A stretch of 64,000 nt of DNA from Streptomyces sp. NBC_01707 (GCF_041438805.1 NZ_CP109190.1:2294001-2358000); one strand, 5' to 3'; counted from the first letter of the stretch, positions 8,662 through 18,026 are shown. Notes: generated by a model not told the origin, from the letters alone. Numbers and translations: made by a program.

Positions 8662-10791
8662 TCAGCCGGCCGCCGGCAGGGTCCCGCCGCCCGCCTGGCC
8701 GGCGTCATCCTCGTCGTGGGGCGTCAGCGGCACCTGCGGCCCGGAGCACTCCCGCAGCCAGCGCCGCAACACCTCGTGCACCTGCTCGGCCCCCACCAGC
8801 TCCGCGTCCGGCTCCGCCGATGCGTGGGAGGCCACCGGATCCGACATGGAGCGGGGCCAGAGCAGGAACGGCCGTGACTGCCGACCACCGAGTCCGCCGT
8901 GCGAGCCGATCTGTTCCTCGAAGGCGTGCACGCAGCCCGTGTCCGGGTCGTACATCGAGTTGACCATCACATCGGCGACGTGCGGGAAGGTGTCGGTGCG
9001 CCGCACCGCGGCCGCCGCACCCGGGCCGAACGGGGCCAGTGGGCCTTCCCCGTCCTTCAGTTCCGACACCGGGATCTCGGCGCCGCCGCGCCCCAGCACG
9101 ACCGATCCGTGCCGCTCGCTGCGGACCAGCAGGAAGCCGATGCCGGGGTGATCGGCGAGGGTGCGGAGCAGCGCGGGGTGGCGGCGGTCGAGCTGTTCGC
9201 GGGCCGCGCGTCCGTCGATGTCGGGGAAGGAGATCAGGCCGAGGTTGCCGGAGGCCAGGACAATCGGGTCCGACGGGGGTCCGGCGTGCTCCATCGCCCT
9301 CCCCTCGACGGGCCGGTGCAGGGCGATCCGTACCGCGTCACGCGCCTCCGAGGCACTCTTCGTGTGCTGCGCCCGACGCGGCACGGGCAGCCCGCAGCCC
9401 GCCCGCACCAGGTCCTTGAGCGTCAGCCCGTACACCCCCGCAAAGGTCTCCCCCGGGCTCTGTCCGTGATCGGAGAGCAGCACGATCCGGTAGGTGCGCG
9501 GGGTGTGTTCGGCGACCTTGACGATCAGGGCGAGGGAACGGTCCAGCCGCGTCAGTACCTTCTCCGCGTCCCGGCTGTGCGGCCCGGAGTGGTGCGCCAC
9601 TTCGTCGTACGCGACCAGGTCGGCGTAGACGGCGGTGCGCCCGGCGAACATGTCGCCGATGACCGCGGCGACCACCACATCGCGTTCGACGACGGTCGCG
9701 AAGGCGCGGATGAAGGGGTAGAGGCCGCCGCGCTTGATCCGGGGCGTGTCCTTCCGGAGCCTTGCCCGGGTCGACTGGACGATCTCCCGGACGACCTCGG
9801 CGACGAACGACAGCGCGGTACGGACGGCGTTGGCCGGGTCGGAGAAGTAGGCGAAGTAACCGGCCCGTGAGCGGCGTCCCTTGCCGCGCCGTGCGGCCAT
9901 CGACAGCACGAGCGCGAGCTGGTCGGCGCCACCGCTGAAGAGATTGCCGCGGCTGGCTCCGTCGAGGGTCAGCAGCCCGCCGTCACGGGTGCGCACGATG
10001 GCGCGCCGTTGCAGTTCGAGGGCGCTCGCGGGTCTGCTGGAGACCATGACGTCGCCGGTCTCCTTCTCGTACCAGCGGAAGGCGGGTATGTCGTAGTTGC
10101 TGCCGTGCAGAATGCCCAGCTGGCTGGCGCCGGTCTGGCTGGACCAGTCGGTGCGCCACGGGGTGAGCCGGTGGCTCGACCCGTCGCCGAGCCAGTGCGC
10201 GACGGTGGGCATCAGACCGTCGGCGGCGGCCCGCGCGAGGACGTCGTGGCCGACGCCGTCGAGCTGGATGAAGACCGTTCCGGGCGGTTCACCGCGACCT
10301 GTGTCCAAGCCCCGGCCCGTGCCGGTGCGACGACGGCGCCGGTCGGCCAGGCGCGAGAGTCTGCGGCGGTAGGCGTTGTCGTCGCGGACCGCAAGCGCGG
10401 TGGATGTCGCGGAGGCCACGGCGGACATCACGGCGGCGACGACGACCGCGGTCTCCGGGTTGGCGGCGCCGCGCCCGTCCGGGGTGAGTCGCAGGGCGAC
10501 CAGCAGCAGCGAGCCGTTGAGGAAGAAGACCAGCATCCCCAGGACGAAGGCGGGCACGATGAGCAGTGCCCGTACGAGAGCCGGCCAGACCAGCGCGGAG
10601 AGCAGACCGAAGGCGCCCGCGCCCCAGGCGGCCGTGAACGCGATCCTGGTGATGCTGTCACCGTTGTCCGACTGGAGCTGGAAGTCCGGCAGAATCCCGG
10701 CGAGCGCCAGCATCGTGAGGGTCGAGACGGCCCACACCACGATCACCCGCACGAGGGCGCTGCCGGCCGTTCGCCATCGCCCGTCACTCAC
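8662..10791 (-). CDS. Membrane protein: 4-TM phage-holin-like region fused to an alkaline-phosphatase-superfamily domain
   Basis: The 709-residue protein starts with about four membrane helices (residues 12-130) of the type annotated as mycobacterial 4-TM phage holin family. A basic linker follows, then a large domain of the type I phosphodiesterase/nucleotide pyrophosphatase class. VFIQLDGVGHDVL near residue 175 has the first metal-site Asp. TDWSSQTGASQLGILHG carries the likely nucleophile Thr/Ser region, and LLSDHGQSPGETF near 450 holds another metal-binding DH. The catalytic domain is probably membrane-anchored; its substrate is unknown. It lies 36 bp after the ligA start, and on the same strand 97 bp after the gene ending at 10889. 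Confidence 0.82.
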   Translation of the reverse strand: MSDGRWRTAGSALVRVIVVWAVSTLTMLALAGILPDFQLQSDNGDSITRIAFTAAWGAGAFGLLSALVWPALVRALLIVPAFVLGMLVFFLNGSLLLVALRLTPDGRGAANPETAVVVAAVMSAVASATSTALAVRDDNAYRRRLSRLADRRRRRTGTGRGLDTGRGEPPGTVFIQLDGVGHDVLARAAADGLMPTVAHWLGDGSSHRLTPWRTDWSSQTGASQLGILHGSNYDIPAFRWYEKETGDVMVSSRPASALELQRRAIVRTRDGGLLTLDGASRGNLFSGGADQLALVLSMAARRGKGRRSRAGYFAYFSDPANAVRTALSFVAEVVREIVQSTRARLRKDTPRIKRGGLYPFIRAFATVVERDVVVAAVIGDMFAGRTAVYADLVAYDEVAHHSGPHSRDAEKVLTRLDRSLALIVKVAEHTPRTYRIVLLSDHGQSPGETFAGVYGLTLKDLVRAGCGLPVPRRAQHTKSASEARDAVRIALHRPVEGRAMEHAGPPSDPIVLASGNLGLISFPDIDGRAAREQLDRRHPALLRTLADHPGIGFLLVRSERHGSVVLGRGGAEIPVSELKDGEGPLAPFGPGAAAAVRRTDTFPHVADVMVNSMYDPDTGCVHAFEEQIGSHGGLGGRQSRPFLLWPRSMSDPVASHASAEPDAELVGAEQVHEVLRRWLRECSGPQVPLTPHDEDDAGQAGGGTLPAAG

Positions 10792-10888
10792 GCCGTTGCC
10801 ACCTCACACGTCCGGGCCGCCATACTGCCGAGGGCCCGCTCCCAGCCTTTCACAGCGGGCTCGTACGGCGCGGAGCACCGGTCGGCGG

Positions 10889-11302
10889 TCAGCAGCCGTC
10901 GTAACCGGCGGTCGGCATGGAGAGCCTGCGATGCACGCTCGCCTTCGTGCGGCTGCTGTACGAAGGCTCGTCGAGACCGGCGAACTCCAGCCGTACGCCG
11001 CGCCGCTCGCACTCCGCGGCGAACTGCGGCACCGACGTCAGCGCCTTGGCGAGGACTCGGTCGTTGGGGGCCACGAACAGTTCGACGTCACCGGCCTCGA
11101 CATCCGTCCACAGTGCGTGGTGGTCGGGGCGCAGGCCGTAGAAACGCAGCTCGCGGGTGACGACATAGCCCTTGTCCGCGGCCCACCGGGCGCACATGAC
11201 GTGCTGGCTGCGGGTGTCCACGAGGAACGGGTCGCTGTCGAGCTCCTCGAGCGGTGTGAGACTGGCGATCGCCGCCACCCGTACGTCCCGTACGTCCCCC
11301 AT
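10889..11302 (-). CDS. Conserved hypothetical protein with resolvase-like fold
   Basis: The 137-residue cytosolic protein has FLVDTRSQHVMCARWAADKG near residue 27, then APNDRVLAKALTSVPQFAAE, GVRLEFAGL and the end motif RRLSMPTAGYDGC. The spacing and phrase VLAKAL...F...C...GVRLE resemble the N-terminal fold of serine recombinases, but the catalytic Ser context is not evident. I regard it as a recombinase-like-fold protein of unknown role. Conserved length and codon bias support a real gene. It may be co-transcribed with the holin/phosphatase fusion downstream. Confidence 0.65.
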   Translation of the reverse strand: MGDVRDVRVAAIASLTPLEELDSDPFLVDTRSQHVMCARWAADKGYVVTRELRFYGLRPDHHALWTDVEAGDVELFVAPNDRVLAKALTSVPQFAAECERRGVRLEFAGLDEPSYSSRTKASVHRRLSMPTAGYDGC

Positions 11303-11458
11303 GGGCGTTCCCCCCGTGCTAGGCGTACCGCGACCCTACCCCTCCGACACTCGTACAAAAAGGCGCATGTCAGGACGGGAGGCGTGCGGGGCGGGAGCGC
11401 GCGCCGCCGCCCACGCGCCGGGCGGAAGCCGGGGCGGGGGCGGCGGGGGGAGAGGGCG

Positions 11459-12898
11459 TCAGAGCGACGTCATGACGTGCTTGATGCGCGTGTAGTCCTC
11501 GAAGCCGTACGCGGAGAGGTCTTTGCCGTAACCCGACTGCTTGTAGCCGCCGTGCGGCATCTCGGCGACGAGCGCCATGTGCGTGTTGATCCACACGCAC
11601 CCGAAGTCGAGGTTCTTGGACATCCGCATCGCCCGTGCGTGGTCCTTGGTCCATACGGAGGAGGCGAGGGCGTAGTCGACGCCGTTGGCGTACGCGACCG
11701 CCTGGGCCTCGTCGGTGAACGACTGGACGGTCATGACGGGGCCGAAGACCTCGTTCTGGACGATCTCGTCGTCCTGGCGCAGGCCGGAGACGACGGTCGG
11801 GGCGTAGAAGTAGCCCTTGTCGCCGACCCGGTGGCCGCCGGCCTCGACCTTGGCGTGCTCCGGGAGCCGGTCGATGAAGCCGCTGACCTGGGCCAGCTGA
11901 CCTGCGTTGTTGAGCGGTCCGTACAGCACGTCCTCGTCGTCCGGCCGACCCGTCTTCGTGTCGGCGGCGGCCTTCGCGAGCGCGCTGACGAACTCGTCGT
12001 GGACCGACTCGTGGACGAGGACGCGGGTGGCGGCCGTGCAGTCCTGACCGGCGTTGAAGAAGCCGCCGACGATCAGGTCCTCGACCGCCTTCTCCAGGTC
12101 CGCGTCCTCGAAGACGACGGCCGGCGCCTTGCCGCCGAGCTCCAGGTGGACCCGCTTGACGTCCTTGGCCGCGCTCTGCGCGACCTGGATGCCCGCCCGG
12201 ACGGAACCGGTGATGGAGGCCATCGCCGGGGTCGGGTGCTCGACCATCAGCCGGCCGGTCTCACGGTCGCCGCAGATGACGTTGAAGATGCCGCGGGGCA
12301 GCTCCAGCTCCTCCAGCACGCCGCCGATGATCTCGGCGATCAGCACGGTGGAGGCCGGGGTGGTGTCCGAGGGCTTGAGGACCACCGCGTTGCCCGCGGC
12401 GAGCGCGGGTGCGAACTTCCAGACCGCCATCAGCAGCGGATAGTTCCACGGCGCGACCTGTGCGCAGACGCCGACCGGCTCGCGGCGGATGATCGAGGTC
12501 ATCCCCTCCATGTACTCGCCGGCCGAGCGGCCTTCGAGCATCCGGGCGGCACCCGCGAAGAAGCGGACCTGGTCGATGGCCGGGGCCAGTTCCTCGCTGC
12601 GGGTGAGGTGGAGCGGCTTGCCGGTGTCCCGGCTCTCCGCCGCCACCAGCTCGTCGGCCCGCGCCTCCATCGCGTCGGCGATCTTCAGCAGGGCCAGCTG
12701 CCGTACGGAGGGCGTGGTGTCGCGCCATACGGGGAACGCGGCAGCGGCGGCCGTCATCGCCGCGTCGACGTCCGCGGCACCGGAGAGCGGGGAGGTGGCA
12801 TAGACGTCGCCGGTGCTGGGGTCCACGACATCGAGCGTGCGGCCGTCCGAGGCGTCGGCGAAGGCGCCGTCGATGTAATTGCGGAACGTGGTGCTCAT
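11459..12898 (-). CDS. Gamma-aminobutyraldehyde dehydrogenase (NAD-dependent ALDH)
   Basis: The 479-residue protein is a full-length aldehyde dehydrogenase. It has VAPWNYPLLMAVWKFAPALA (NAD fold), the catalytic Glu in LELGGKAPAVVF near residue 250, catalytic Cys in FFNAGQDCTAATR near 285, and EVFGPVMTVQ near 380. The sequence style (FRNYIDGAF..., KHVMTSL end) matches aminobutyraldehyde dehydrogenases, which turn 4-aminobutanal into GABA in putrescine breakdown. It is the last gene of a minus-strand set with an NTF2-like protein and an NCS1 permease, opposite a PucR regulator. S. coelicolor has a comparable PucR/ALDH pair for polyamine use, so that is the favoured pathway, by inference. Confidence 0.85.
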   Translation of the reverse strand: MSTTFRNYIDGAFADASDGRTLDVVDPSTGDVYATSPLSGAADVDAAMTAAAAAFPVWRDTTPSVRQLALLKIADAMEARADELVAAESRDTGKPLHLTRSEELAPAIDQVRFFAGAARMLEGRSAGEYMEGMTSIIRREPVGVCAQVAPWNYPLLMAVWKFAPALAAGNAVVLKPSDTTPASTVLIAEIIGGVLEELELPRGIFNVICGDRETGRLMVEHPTPAMASITGSVRAGIQVAQSAAKDVKRVHLELGGKAPAVVFEDADLEKAVEDLIVGGFFNAGQDCTAATRVLVHESVHDEFVSALAKAAADTKTGRPDDEDVLYGPLNNAGQLAQVSGFIDRLPEHAKVEAGGHRVGDKGYFYAPTVVSGLRQDDEIVQNEVFGPVMTVQSFTDEAQAVAYANGVDYALASSVWTKDHARAMRMSKNLDFGCVWINTHMALVAEMPHGGYKQSGYGKDLSAYGFEDYTRIKHVMTSL

Positions 12899-12975
12899 GG
12901 AACCGGTCTCTCTCGTGGTCGGTCGGCGTCACGGATGCGCCCCGGTCGGGGTGGCCGCACCCGCGAAACGCCTCG

Positions 12976-13386
12976 TCAGGCGGTGGTGCGGGCGGACAGG
13001 TGCTCGTGGACGGCGGGCCAGCTGCCGTCCTCGGCGCGGGCGAAGACGATCGTCTCCCGCTCGTGGAGGGTCTCCTCGCCGGCCCGGGTGGCGATCCTGG
13101 TCTCGACGTCGTGGCTGAACACGGCGGTGGAACCGAGGTGCTGGATCAGCTGTCCGGTGGAGGTGCAGCCCAGGATCCGGAAGTCGTCCTCGGCCACCCA
13201 CTGCTGCCACAGCGCGCGGTATTCGGCCGTGGAGGCGAGCCGCTGCGGCGTGGAGTGGAAGACGAAGGTGGCGTCCGGGGCGAAGGAGCCGAAGTAGTCG
13301 TCGAGGCGCCCCTCGGCGAAGGCGGCGACGAGCGCGTCGGCGGCAGCCTGGATCTCCTGGACGGGGGTGCTCTCGGACGTGCTCAT
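12976..13386 (-). CDS. NTF2-like / SnoaL-like (DUF4440 type) protein
   Basis: The 136-residue protein has the cone-shaped alpha+beta NTF2-like pattern: AADALVAAFAEGRLDDYFGS, FAPDATFVFHSTP, then strands ending VHEHLSART. Members are small isomerases, hydrolases or binding proteins in catabolic clusters, and the reaction cannot be read from sequence. ATG 13386 has AGGAG seven bases upstream. It sits between the permease (31 bp) and the aldehyde dehydrogenase (77 bp), suggesting one transcript. Confidence 0.78.
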   Translation of the reverse strand: MSTSESTPVQEIQAAADALVAAFAEGRLDDYFGSFAPDATFVFHSTPQRLASTAEYRALWQQWVAEDDFRILGCTSTGQLIQHLGSTAVFSHDVETRIATRAGEETLHERETIVFARAEDGSWPAVHEHLSARTTA

Positions 13387-13417
13387 GGGTGGCTCCTGGT
13401 GACGGCGGGGCGGGCGC

Positions 13418-14956
13418 TCAGTGAGCGGCGGCGGGTTCGGCGGTGAGGGGCTCCTGCGGACCGCCAGTGATCGGCGGGACCTCGGTGTCCGACGCCCGGA
13501 CGAGCCTGGGGCCGTCCGGCCCGTACACCCCGCGCGGCTCCGGGAACACGGTGAGCAGGGCGAGGTAGAGCACGGCCGCCAGGGCGAGGCCGACCGGCAG
13601 GGAGATGTCCGCGCCGTTCGCCAGGTCGCCGAGCGGGCCGACGAACTGGCCGGGCAGGTTGGTGAAGAGGAGCGCCACGACGGCGGAGATGACCCAGGTG
13701 GACATGCCGCGCCAGTTCCAGCCGTGGTTGAACCAGTAGCGTCCACCGGTCTGGCGGCGGTTGAAGACCTGGAGGGCGTCCGCGTCGTACCAGCCGCGCC
13801 GGGTGAGGTAGCCGAGAGCCATGACGATCATCCACGGGGCCGTGCACGTGATGATCAGGGTCGCGAAGGTGGAGATGGACTGCGCGAGGTTGAGCGCGAA
13901 CCGGCCGACGAAGATGAAGGCGATCGACAGGGCCCCGATGAAGAACGTCGACTGGACCCGGCTGAAGCGCGTGAACACGCTGGAGACGTCGAGCCCGGTG
14001 CCGTACAGCGCGGTCGTGCCGGTGGAGAGACCGCCGATGAGGGCGATCAGGCAGAGCGGCAGGAAGTACCAGCCGGGCGAGATGGCGAGCAGTCCGCCGA
14101 CGTAGTTGGGGGCGGCGGGGTCGACGTATTTCGCGGCCTTGGCGGCGATGATCGAGGCGGTGGCCAGGCCGAAGAGGAACGGCAGCAGGGTGGCGATCTG
14201 GGCGAGGAACGCGGCGCCCATGACCCGGTGGCGCGGCGTAGCGGTCGGGATGTAGCGGGACCAGTCGCCGAGGAAGGCGCCGAACGAGACCGGGTTGGAC
14301 AGGACGATCAGCGCGGAGCCGATGAAGGCCGGCCAGAAGAGCGGGTCGGCGGTCGAAGCGAAGGCTCCCGCGTACCCCGGGTCGAAATCTCCGGCGAAGG
14401 CGAAGGCGCCCAGGACGAAGAGCGCCGAGGCGGCGACGACCGCGATCTTGTTGACCAGCAGCATGAACCGGAAGCCGTAGACACAGACGACGAGCACCAG
14501 TCCGGCGAAGATCGCGTAGGCGACGCCGTAGCTCACGTCGGACTCGGGGAGACCGGCGAGCCGGTGGGCTCCGCCGACGAGTGCGTCACCGGAGGACCAC
14601 ACGGAGATCGAGAAGAACGCGACCGCGGTGAGCAGCGAGAGGAACGAGCCGACGATCCTGCCGTGCACGCCCAGGTGGGCGGAGGAGGAGACGGCGTTGT
14701 TGGTGCCGTTGGCCGGGCCGAAGAGCGCCATCGGGGCGAGCAGCAGGGCGCCGACGAGCAGACCCAGGACGGTTGCCGCCAGGCCCTGCCAGAAGGAGAG
14801 CCCGAAGAGGATCGGGAACGCGCCGAGTACACAGGTGGCGAAGGTGTTGGCGCCGCCGAAGGCGAGCCGGAAGAGGTCGAGCGGGCGGGCGGTGCGGTCC
14901 GCCTCGGGTATCCGTTCGACCCCGTTGGTCTCGACTTCGGTGATCGAGGAAGTCAC
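13418..14956 (-). CDS. NCS1-family permease (cytosine/purine/hydantoin transporter-like)
   Basis: The 512-residue protein has about twelve membrane helices. It shows NCS1 features such as FGGANTFATCVLGAFPILFG near residue 33 and NPVSFGAFLGDWSRYIP near 220. NCS1 proteins are cation-coupled symporters for nucleobases, hydantoins and related compounds. The genes downstream suggest that a nitrogen source, perhaps an amine or polyamine derivative, is imported and oxidised. The start is GTG 14956 with GGTGGAG seven bases upstream. It is divergent from the PucR gene across a 97-bp region containing a perfect palindrome, so PucR control is likely. Confidence 0.87.
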   Translation of the reverse strand: MTSSITEVETNGVERIPEADRTARPLDLFRLAFGGANTFATCVLGAFPILFGLSFWQGLAATVLGLLVGALLLAPMALFGPANGTNNAVSSSAHLGVHGRIVGSFLSLLTAVAFFSISVWSSGDALVGGAHRLAGLPESDVSYGVAYAIFAGLVLVVCVYGFRFMLLVNKIAVVAASALFVLGAFAFAGDFDPGYAGAFASTADPLFWPAFIGSALIVLSNPVSFGAFLGDWSRYIPTATPRHRVMGAAFLAQIATLLPFLFGLATASIIAAKAAKYVDPAAPNYVGGLLAISPGWYFLPLCLIALIGGLSTGTTALYGTGLDVSSVFTRFSRVQSTFFIGALSIAFIFVGRFALNLAQSISTFATLIITCTAPWMIVMALGYLTRRGWYDADALQVFNRRQTGGRYWFNHGWNWRGMSTWVISAVVALLFTNLPGQFVGPLGDLANGADISLPVGLALAAVLYLALLTVFPEPRGVYGPDGPRLVRASDTEVPPITGGPQEPLTAEPAAAH

Positions 14957-15026
14957 GGACGCTCCACCTACTGTTCATGCACGGGGACTGGCCCCTCAGT
15001 CTGTGGTGCCGAACCGTGGGCGGCAA

Positions 15027-15041
15027 TTGTGAAAATCACAA
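15027..15041. promoter_or_regulatory. Palindromic operator candidate between NCS1 permease and PucR genes
   Basis: TTGTGA-AAA-TCACAA is a perfect 6-bp inverted repeat with a 3-nt spacer in the 97-bp divergent intergenic region. It is also locally AT-rich. It is close enough to both starts to act as an operator. The arms resemble Crp half sites, but the spacer is shorter than in Crp sites. Confidence 0.55.
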
Positions 15042-15053
15042 AGGGCTACCCTG

Positions 15054-16511
15054 TTGTCTGTGGCCAGCGACAAACTCACCGTTGAGGATCTCCTCGCATA
15101 CCCCGCGCTCCAGCTCACCGTGAAGGCGGGCAGCAGTGGTCTGGGCCGCTCGGTCTCCTGGGCGCACGCGAGCGAGCTGGACGATCCGACACCCTGGCTC
15201 CTCGGCGCCGAGGTGATCATGACCACGGGCCTGGCGATGCCGCGTACCGCGGCCGGACAGCGCGCGTATCTGGAGCGGCTGGACGACGCCGGGGTGTCCG
15301 CACTGGCCCTCTCGGCGCAGCTGCACATGCCCCCGTTGCACGACGCCTTCTTCCGGGCCGCCGAGGAGCGTGGGTTCCCGGTCCTCGAGGTGCCGCTCGC
15401 CGTTCCGTTCATCGCGGTGTCCCAGGAGGTCGCCGCGTCGGTACAGGAGGATGCCCGGCACCGGCTCGGCGCCCAGCTGCAGGTCTTCGGTTCGCTGCGC
15501 TGGCTGGTCGCGGAGGACCTCGACACGCCGACGCTGCTGCGCCGCCTCGAACGTCTCTCGGGGTACGAGGTCTACCTCTGCACGCCGCAGGGGCGCCCCC
15601 TTCTGCCCGGCGTGCCCGTGCCCGATCCGGGCGTCCTGCCCGCCTCCGTCGACGCTCCGCCGACCGTGCCCGGCGGGTTCGTGCTGCCCGTTCCGGCGCC
15701 CGGCGGCCCGGCGGGGTTCCTCGTCGCCTACGAACGGGAGGGCGCCCAGCCGGCCGGGCTCGCCGTCGTCCAGCACATCGCCACGGTGGCGGCCCTGCGG
15801 GTGGCGATGGTGCGCAACGAACGCGAGACGCTCCGCCGGGAGGGTGCGGAGACCCTCGCCGAGCTGTTGCAGGAGGTCCTCGACCCCGAGGCGGCCCGGC
15901 GCAGGCTCGCCCGGCACGCGATCGAGGGCGACACCGTGCTGATCGTGGTCCGGCGGACCACGGACGAGGCATTGCTGCGGTGTCTCCAGGACCATCCGCA
16001 TCTCCTGCTCACCTGGGGCGAGGACCGCTATGTGCTGGGTGCGCCGCAGTTGGCCGACCGGATCGGTGATCTGCCGGACGTGGCGGCGGGGATGAGCCGT
16101 CCGTTCCTGCCGGGCGCCGCACTGCGGGTGGCGCAGCGCGAGGCTCTCTGGGCGGTCTCGAAGGCCGTCGAGTCGGGTCGCCCGGTGATCCGTTACGGGG
16201 ACGATTCGATGGGCCGCTGGCTGCCCGACGACCCGGCGGTGCTGACCGCGCTGGTCGAGCATGTCCTCGGCGCGGTACTGCGTTACGACGAGGCGCACGA
16301 CTCGCAGCTGCTGGTCTCCGCCCGCACCTGGATGGAGCGTGACCGCCGCACGGATGCGGCCGCGGCAGCCCTCCACATCCACCCCAACACCCTCACCTAC
16401 CGGCTGCGGCGGTTCGGCGCGCTGACCGACCGCGATCTGTCGTCCACGGGAGCGCTGGCGGAGGTGTGGCTGGCGATCCAGGCGGCGGGTGCGCTGGGGC
16501 TCACGGACTGA
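15054..16511 (+). CDS. PucR-family transcriptional regulator
   Basis: The 485-residue protein begins with a PucR N-terminal domain (KLTVEDLLAYPALQLTVKAG..., WLLGAEVIMTTGLAM). It ends with the PucR-type helix-turn-helix: ARTWMERDRRTDAAAAALHI, then HPNTLTYRLRRFGALTDRDL. PucR regulators control purine, GABA and polyamine catabolism. TTG 15054 has AAGGG eight bases upstream; GTG at 15060 is the alternative. Divergence from the permease/ALDH genes makes those the probable targets. Similarity in context to the polyamine regulator EpuRI of S. coelicolor is a suggestion only. Confidence 0.88.
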   Translation: MSVASDKLTVEDLLAYPALQLTVKAGSSGLGRSVSWAHASELDDPTPWLLGAEVIMTTGLAMPRTAAGQRAYLERLDDAGVSALALSAQLHMPPLHDAFFRAAEERGFPVLEVPLAVPFIAVSQEVAASVQEDARHRLGAQLQVFGSLRWLVAEDLDTPTLLRRLERLSGYEVYLCTPQGRPLLPGVPVPDPGVLPASVDAPPTVPGGFVLPVPAPGGPAGFLVAYEREGAQPAGLAVVQHIATVAALRVAMVRNERETLRREGAETLAELLQEVLDPEAARRRLARHAIEGDTVLIVVRRTTDEALLRCLQDHPHLLLTWGEDRYVLGAPQLADRIGDLPDVAAGMSRPFLPGAALRVAQREALWAVSKAVESGRPVIRYGDDSMGRWLPDDPAVLTALVEHVLGAVLRYDEAHDSQLLVSARTWMERDRRTDAAAAALHIHPNTLTYRLRRFGALTDRDLSSTGALAEVWLAIQAAGALGLTD

Positions 16512-16626
16512 GATCTCACTGTCGCGGGCACAGCGGCGGCCGGACGCGCCCGGCCGCCTCCCCGGCTCCGGCATTACGCTCATGGCCAGGAACGGACAGC
16601 GGGAACCACGGGCGAGGAGGCGGACG

Positions 16627-17409
16627 GTGCCGGTGGAAGTCACCTGGTGGGGTCATGCCACCTGCACCATCGAGGACTCCGGAGTCCGCGTCCTGACCGA
16701 CCCCCTCTTCGTGCGCCGCCTGGCCCACCTGCGGCGCCGCCGCGGGGCGCTCCCGGGCCCCGAGGCCACGGTCGCCGACATCGTCCTCATCTCCCATCTG
16801 CACTCCGACCATCTGCATCTGCCGTCGCTTGCCCGCCTCGCGCCCGGCAGCCGGCTGATCGTTCCGCTCGGCGCCGTCCGTTCCGTACCGGGGCTGCGGA
16901 TGCTGCGCCGGGTGCGGGGGCTGCGGATCACCGAGGTGGCGGCCGGGGACGAGGTGCGGGTCGGCGGCGTGCGGATACGGGCCGTCCCCGCACAGCACGA
17001 CGGGCGGCGGCTGCCGGTGGGCCCGCACCGTTCGCCCGCGCTGGGTTATGTCGTCGAGGGCGAGGCGCGCACGTACTTCGCCGGGGACACCGGGCTGTTC
17101 GACGAGATGGCGGAGGCGGTCGGCCCGGTCGACGTGGCGCTGCTGCCGGTCGGCGGCTGGGGCCCGTATCTGGGCCACAGCCATCTGGACGCGGGCCGCG
17201 CGGCCCAGGCCCTGGCCCGGCTGGCGCCGCGATCGGCCGTGCCGGTGCACTACGGCACGTACTGGCCGATCGGGATGGACGGGATCCGGCCCCACGAGTT
17301 CCACTCACCGGGCGACGAGTTCGTCCGTAAGGCGGCTCTGCTGGCACCGGACGTGACGGTGCACCGGCTGGCCCACGGGGAGCATGTGCGGCCGGAGGCC
17401 GCCAGGTGA
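16627..17409 (+). CDS. MBL-fold metallo-hydrolase
   Basis: The 260-residue protein has the beta-lactamase-fold motif SHLHSDHLHLPSLA near residue 58. TWWGHATCTIEDSG is at the N-terminus, TYFAGDTGLFDEMA lies near 150 and a late VPVHYGTYWP His. These are the usual di-metal ligands of the UlaG/RomA-like hydrolase group. The substrate is unknown. GTG 16627 has GAGGAGG six bases upstream, which decides it over the ATG at 16582. The stop overlaps the DedA start by 4 nt (GTGA), so the two are translationally coupled. Confidence 0.87.
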   Translation: MPVEVTWWGHATCTIEDSGVRVLTDPLFVRRLAHLRRRRGALPGPEATVADIVLISHLHSDHLHLPSLARLAPGSRLIVPLGAVRSVPGLRMLRRVRGLRITEVAAGDEVRVGGVRIRAVPAQHDGRRLPVGPHRSPALGYVVEGEARTYFAGDTGLFDEMAEAVGPVDVALLPVGGWGPYLGHSHLDAGRAAQALARLAPRSAVPVHYGTYWPIGMDGIRPHEFHSPGDEFVRKAALLAPDVTVHRLAHGEHVRPEAAR

Positions 17410-18026
17410 TCCAGGAGGTGGTGGGGCAGCTGCCCCCTGAGTCGACGCAGCAGGCCGTCGGCTATCCGTCCCTGTTCCTGCTGGTGGCGCTGGGGGCTCT
17501 GGTGCCGGTGGTGCCGACCGGGGCGCTGGTGAGTTCGGCCGCGGTGGTGGCGTTCCATCAGACGGACCCGTTCGCGCTGCTGGTGGTGTTCGGGGTGGCG
17601 TCCTCGGCGGCGTTCCTCGGGGACGTCTGTCTGTACTGGCTGGGGCAGCGCGGGGTGCGGTCCAGGAACGGTTCGAAGTGGCTGCGGACGATCAGGGACC
17701 GCGCGGCGCCGGAGCGCCTGGCCCAGGCGCAGCAGAAGCTGGACGAGCACGGTTCGGTGGTGCTCGTGCTGTCACGGCTGGTGCCGGCCGGGCGGATTCC
17801 GGTGATGCTGGCGTGCCTGCTGGGCCGGATGCCGATGCGCCGGTTCGCCCGGGGGGATGTGCCGGCCTGTCTGGCGTGGGCGGCGACGTACCAGCTGATC
17901 GGCATTCTGGGCGGTTCGCTGTTTCCCGAGCCGTGGCAGGGCGTGGTCGCGGCGGTCGGTCTGACGCTGCTGATCAGCGGGGTGCCCGCGCTGTGGCGCA
18001 GGGCGCGGGACCGGTTCAGCCGCTGA
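17406..18026 (+). CDS. DedA-family integral membrane protein
   Basis: The 206-residue protein has about five hydrophobic segments and the DedA core. FGVASSAAFLGDVCLYWLGQ lies near residue 58 and SRLVPAGRIPVMLACLLGRM near 120, with the basic residues expected for the family. DedA proteins act on membrane lipid homeostasis, probably as undecaprenyl-phosphate or phospholipid flippases. The start is GTG 17406, overlapping the upstream MBL gene stop. Its 3' end overlaps the end of the opposite-strand MBL gene by 11 bp. Confidence 0.85.
   Translation: MIQEVVGQLPPESTQQAVGYPSLFLLVALGALVPVVPTGALVSSAAVVAFHQTDPFALLVVFGVASSAAFLGDVCLYWLGQRGVRSRNGSKWLRTIRDRAAPERLAQAQQKLDEHGSVVLVLSRLVPAGRIPVMLACLLGRMPMRRFARGDVPACLAWAATYQLIGILGGSLFPEPWQGVVAAVGLTLLISGVPALWRRARDRFSR

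Noticed and set aside
13421..15085. Plus-strand open frame of 554 codons opposite the NCS1 permease
   Set aside because: Low-complexity charged antisense product; the minus strand encodes a clear 12-TM permease.
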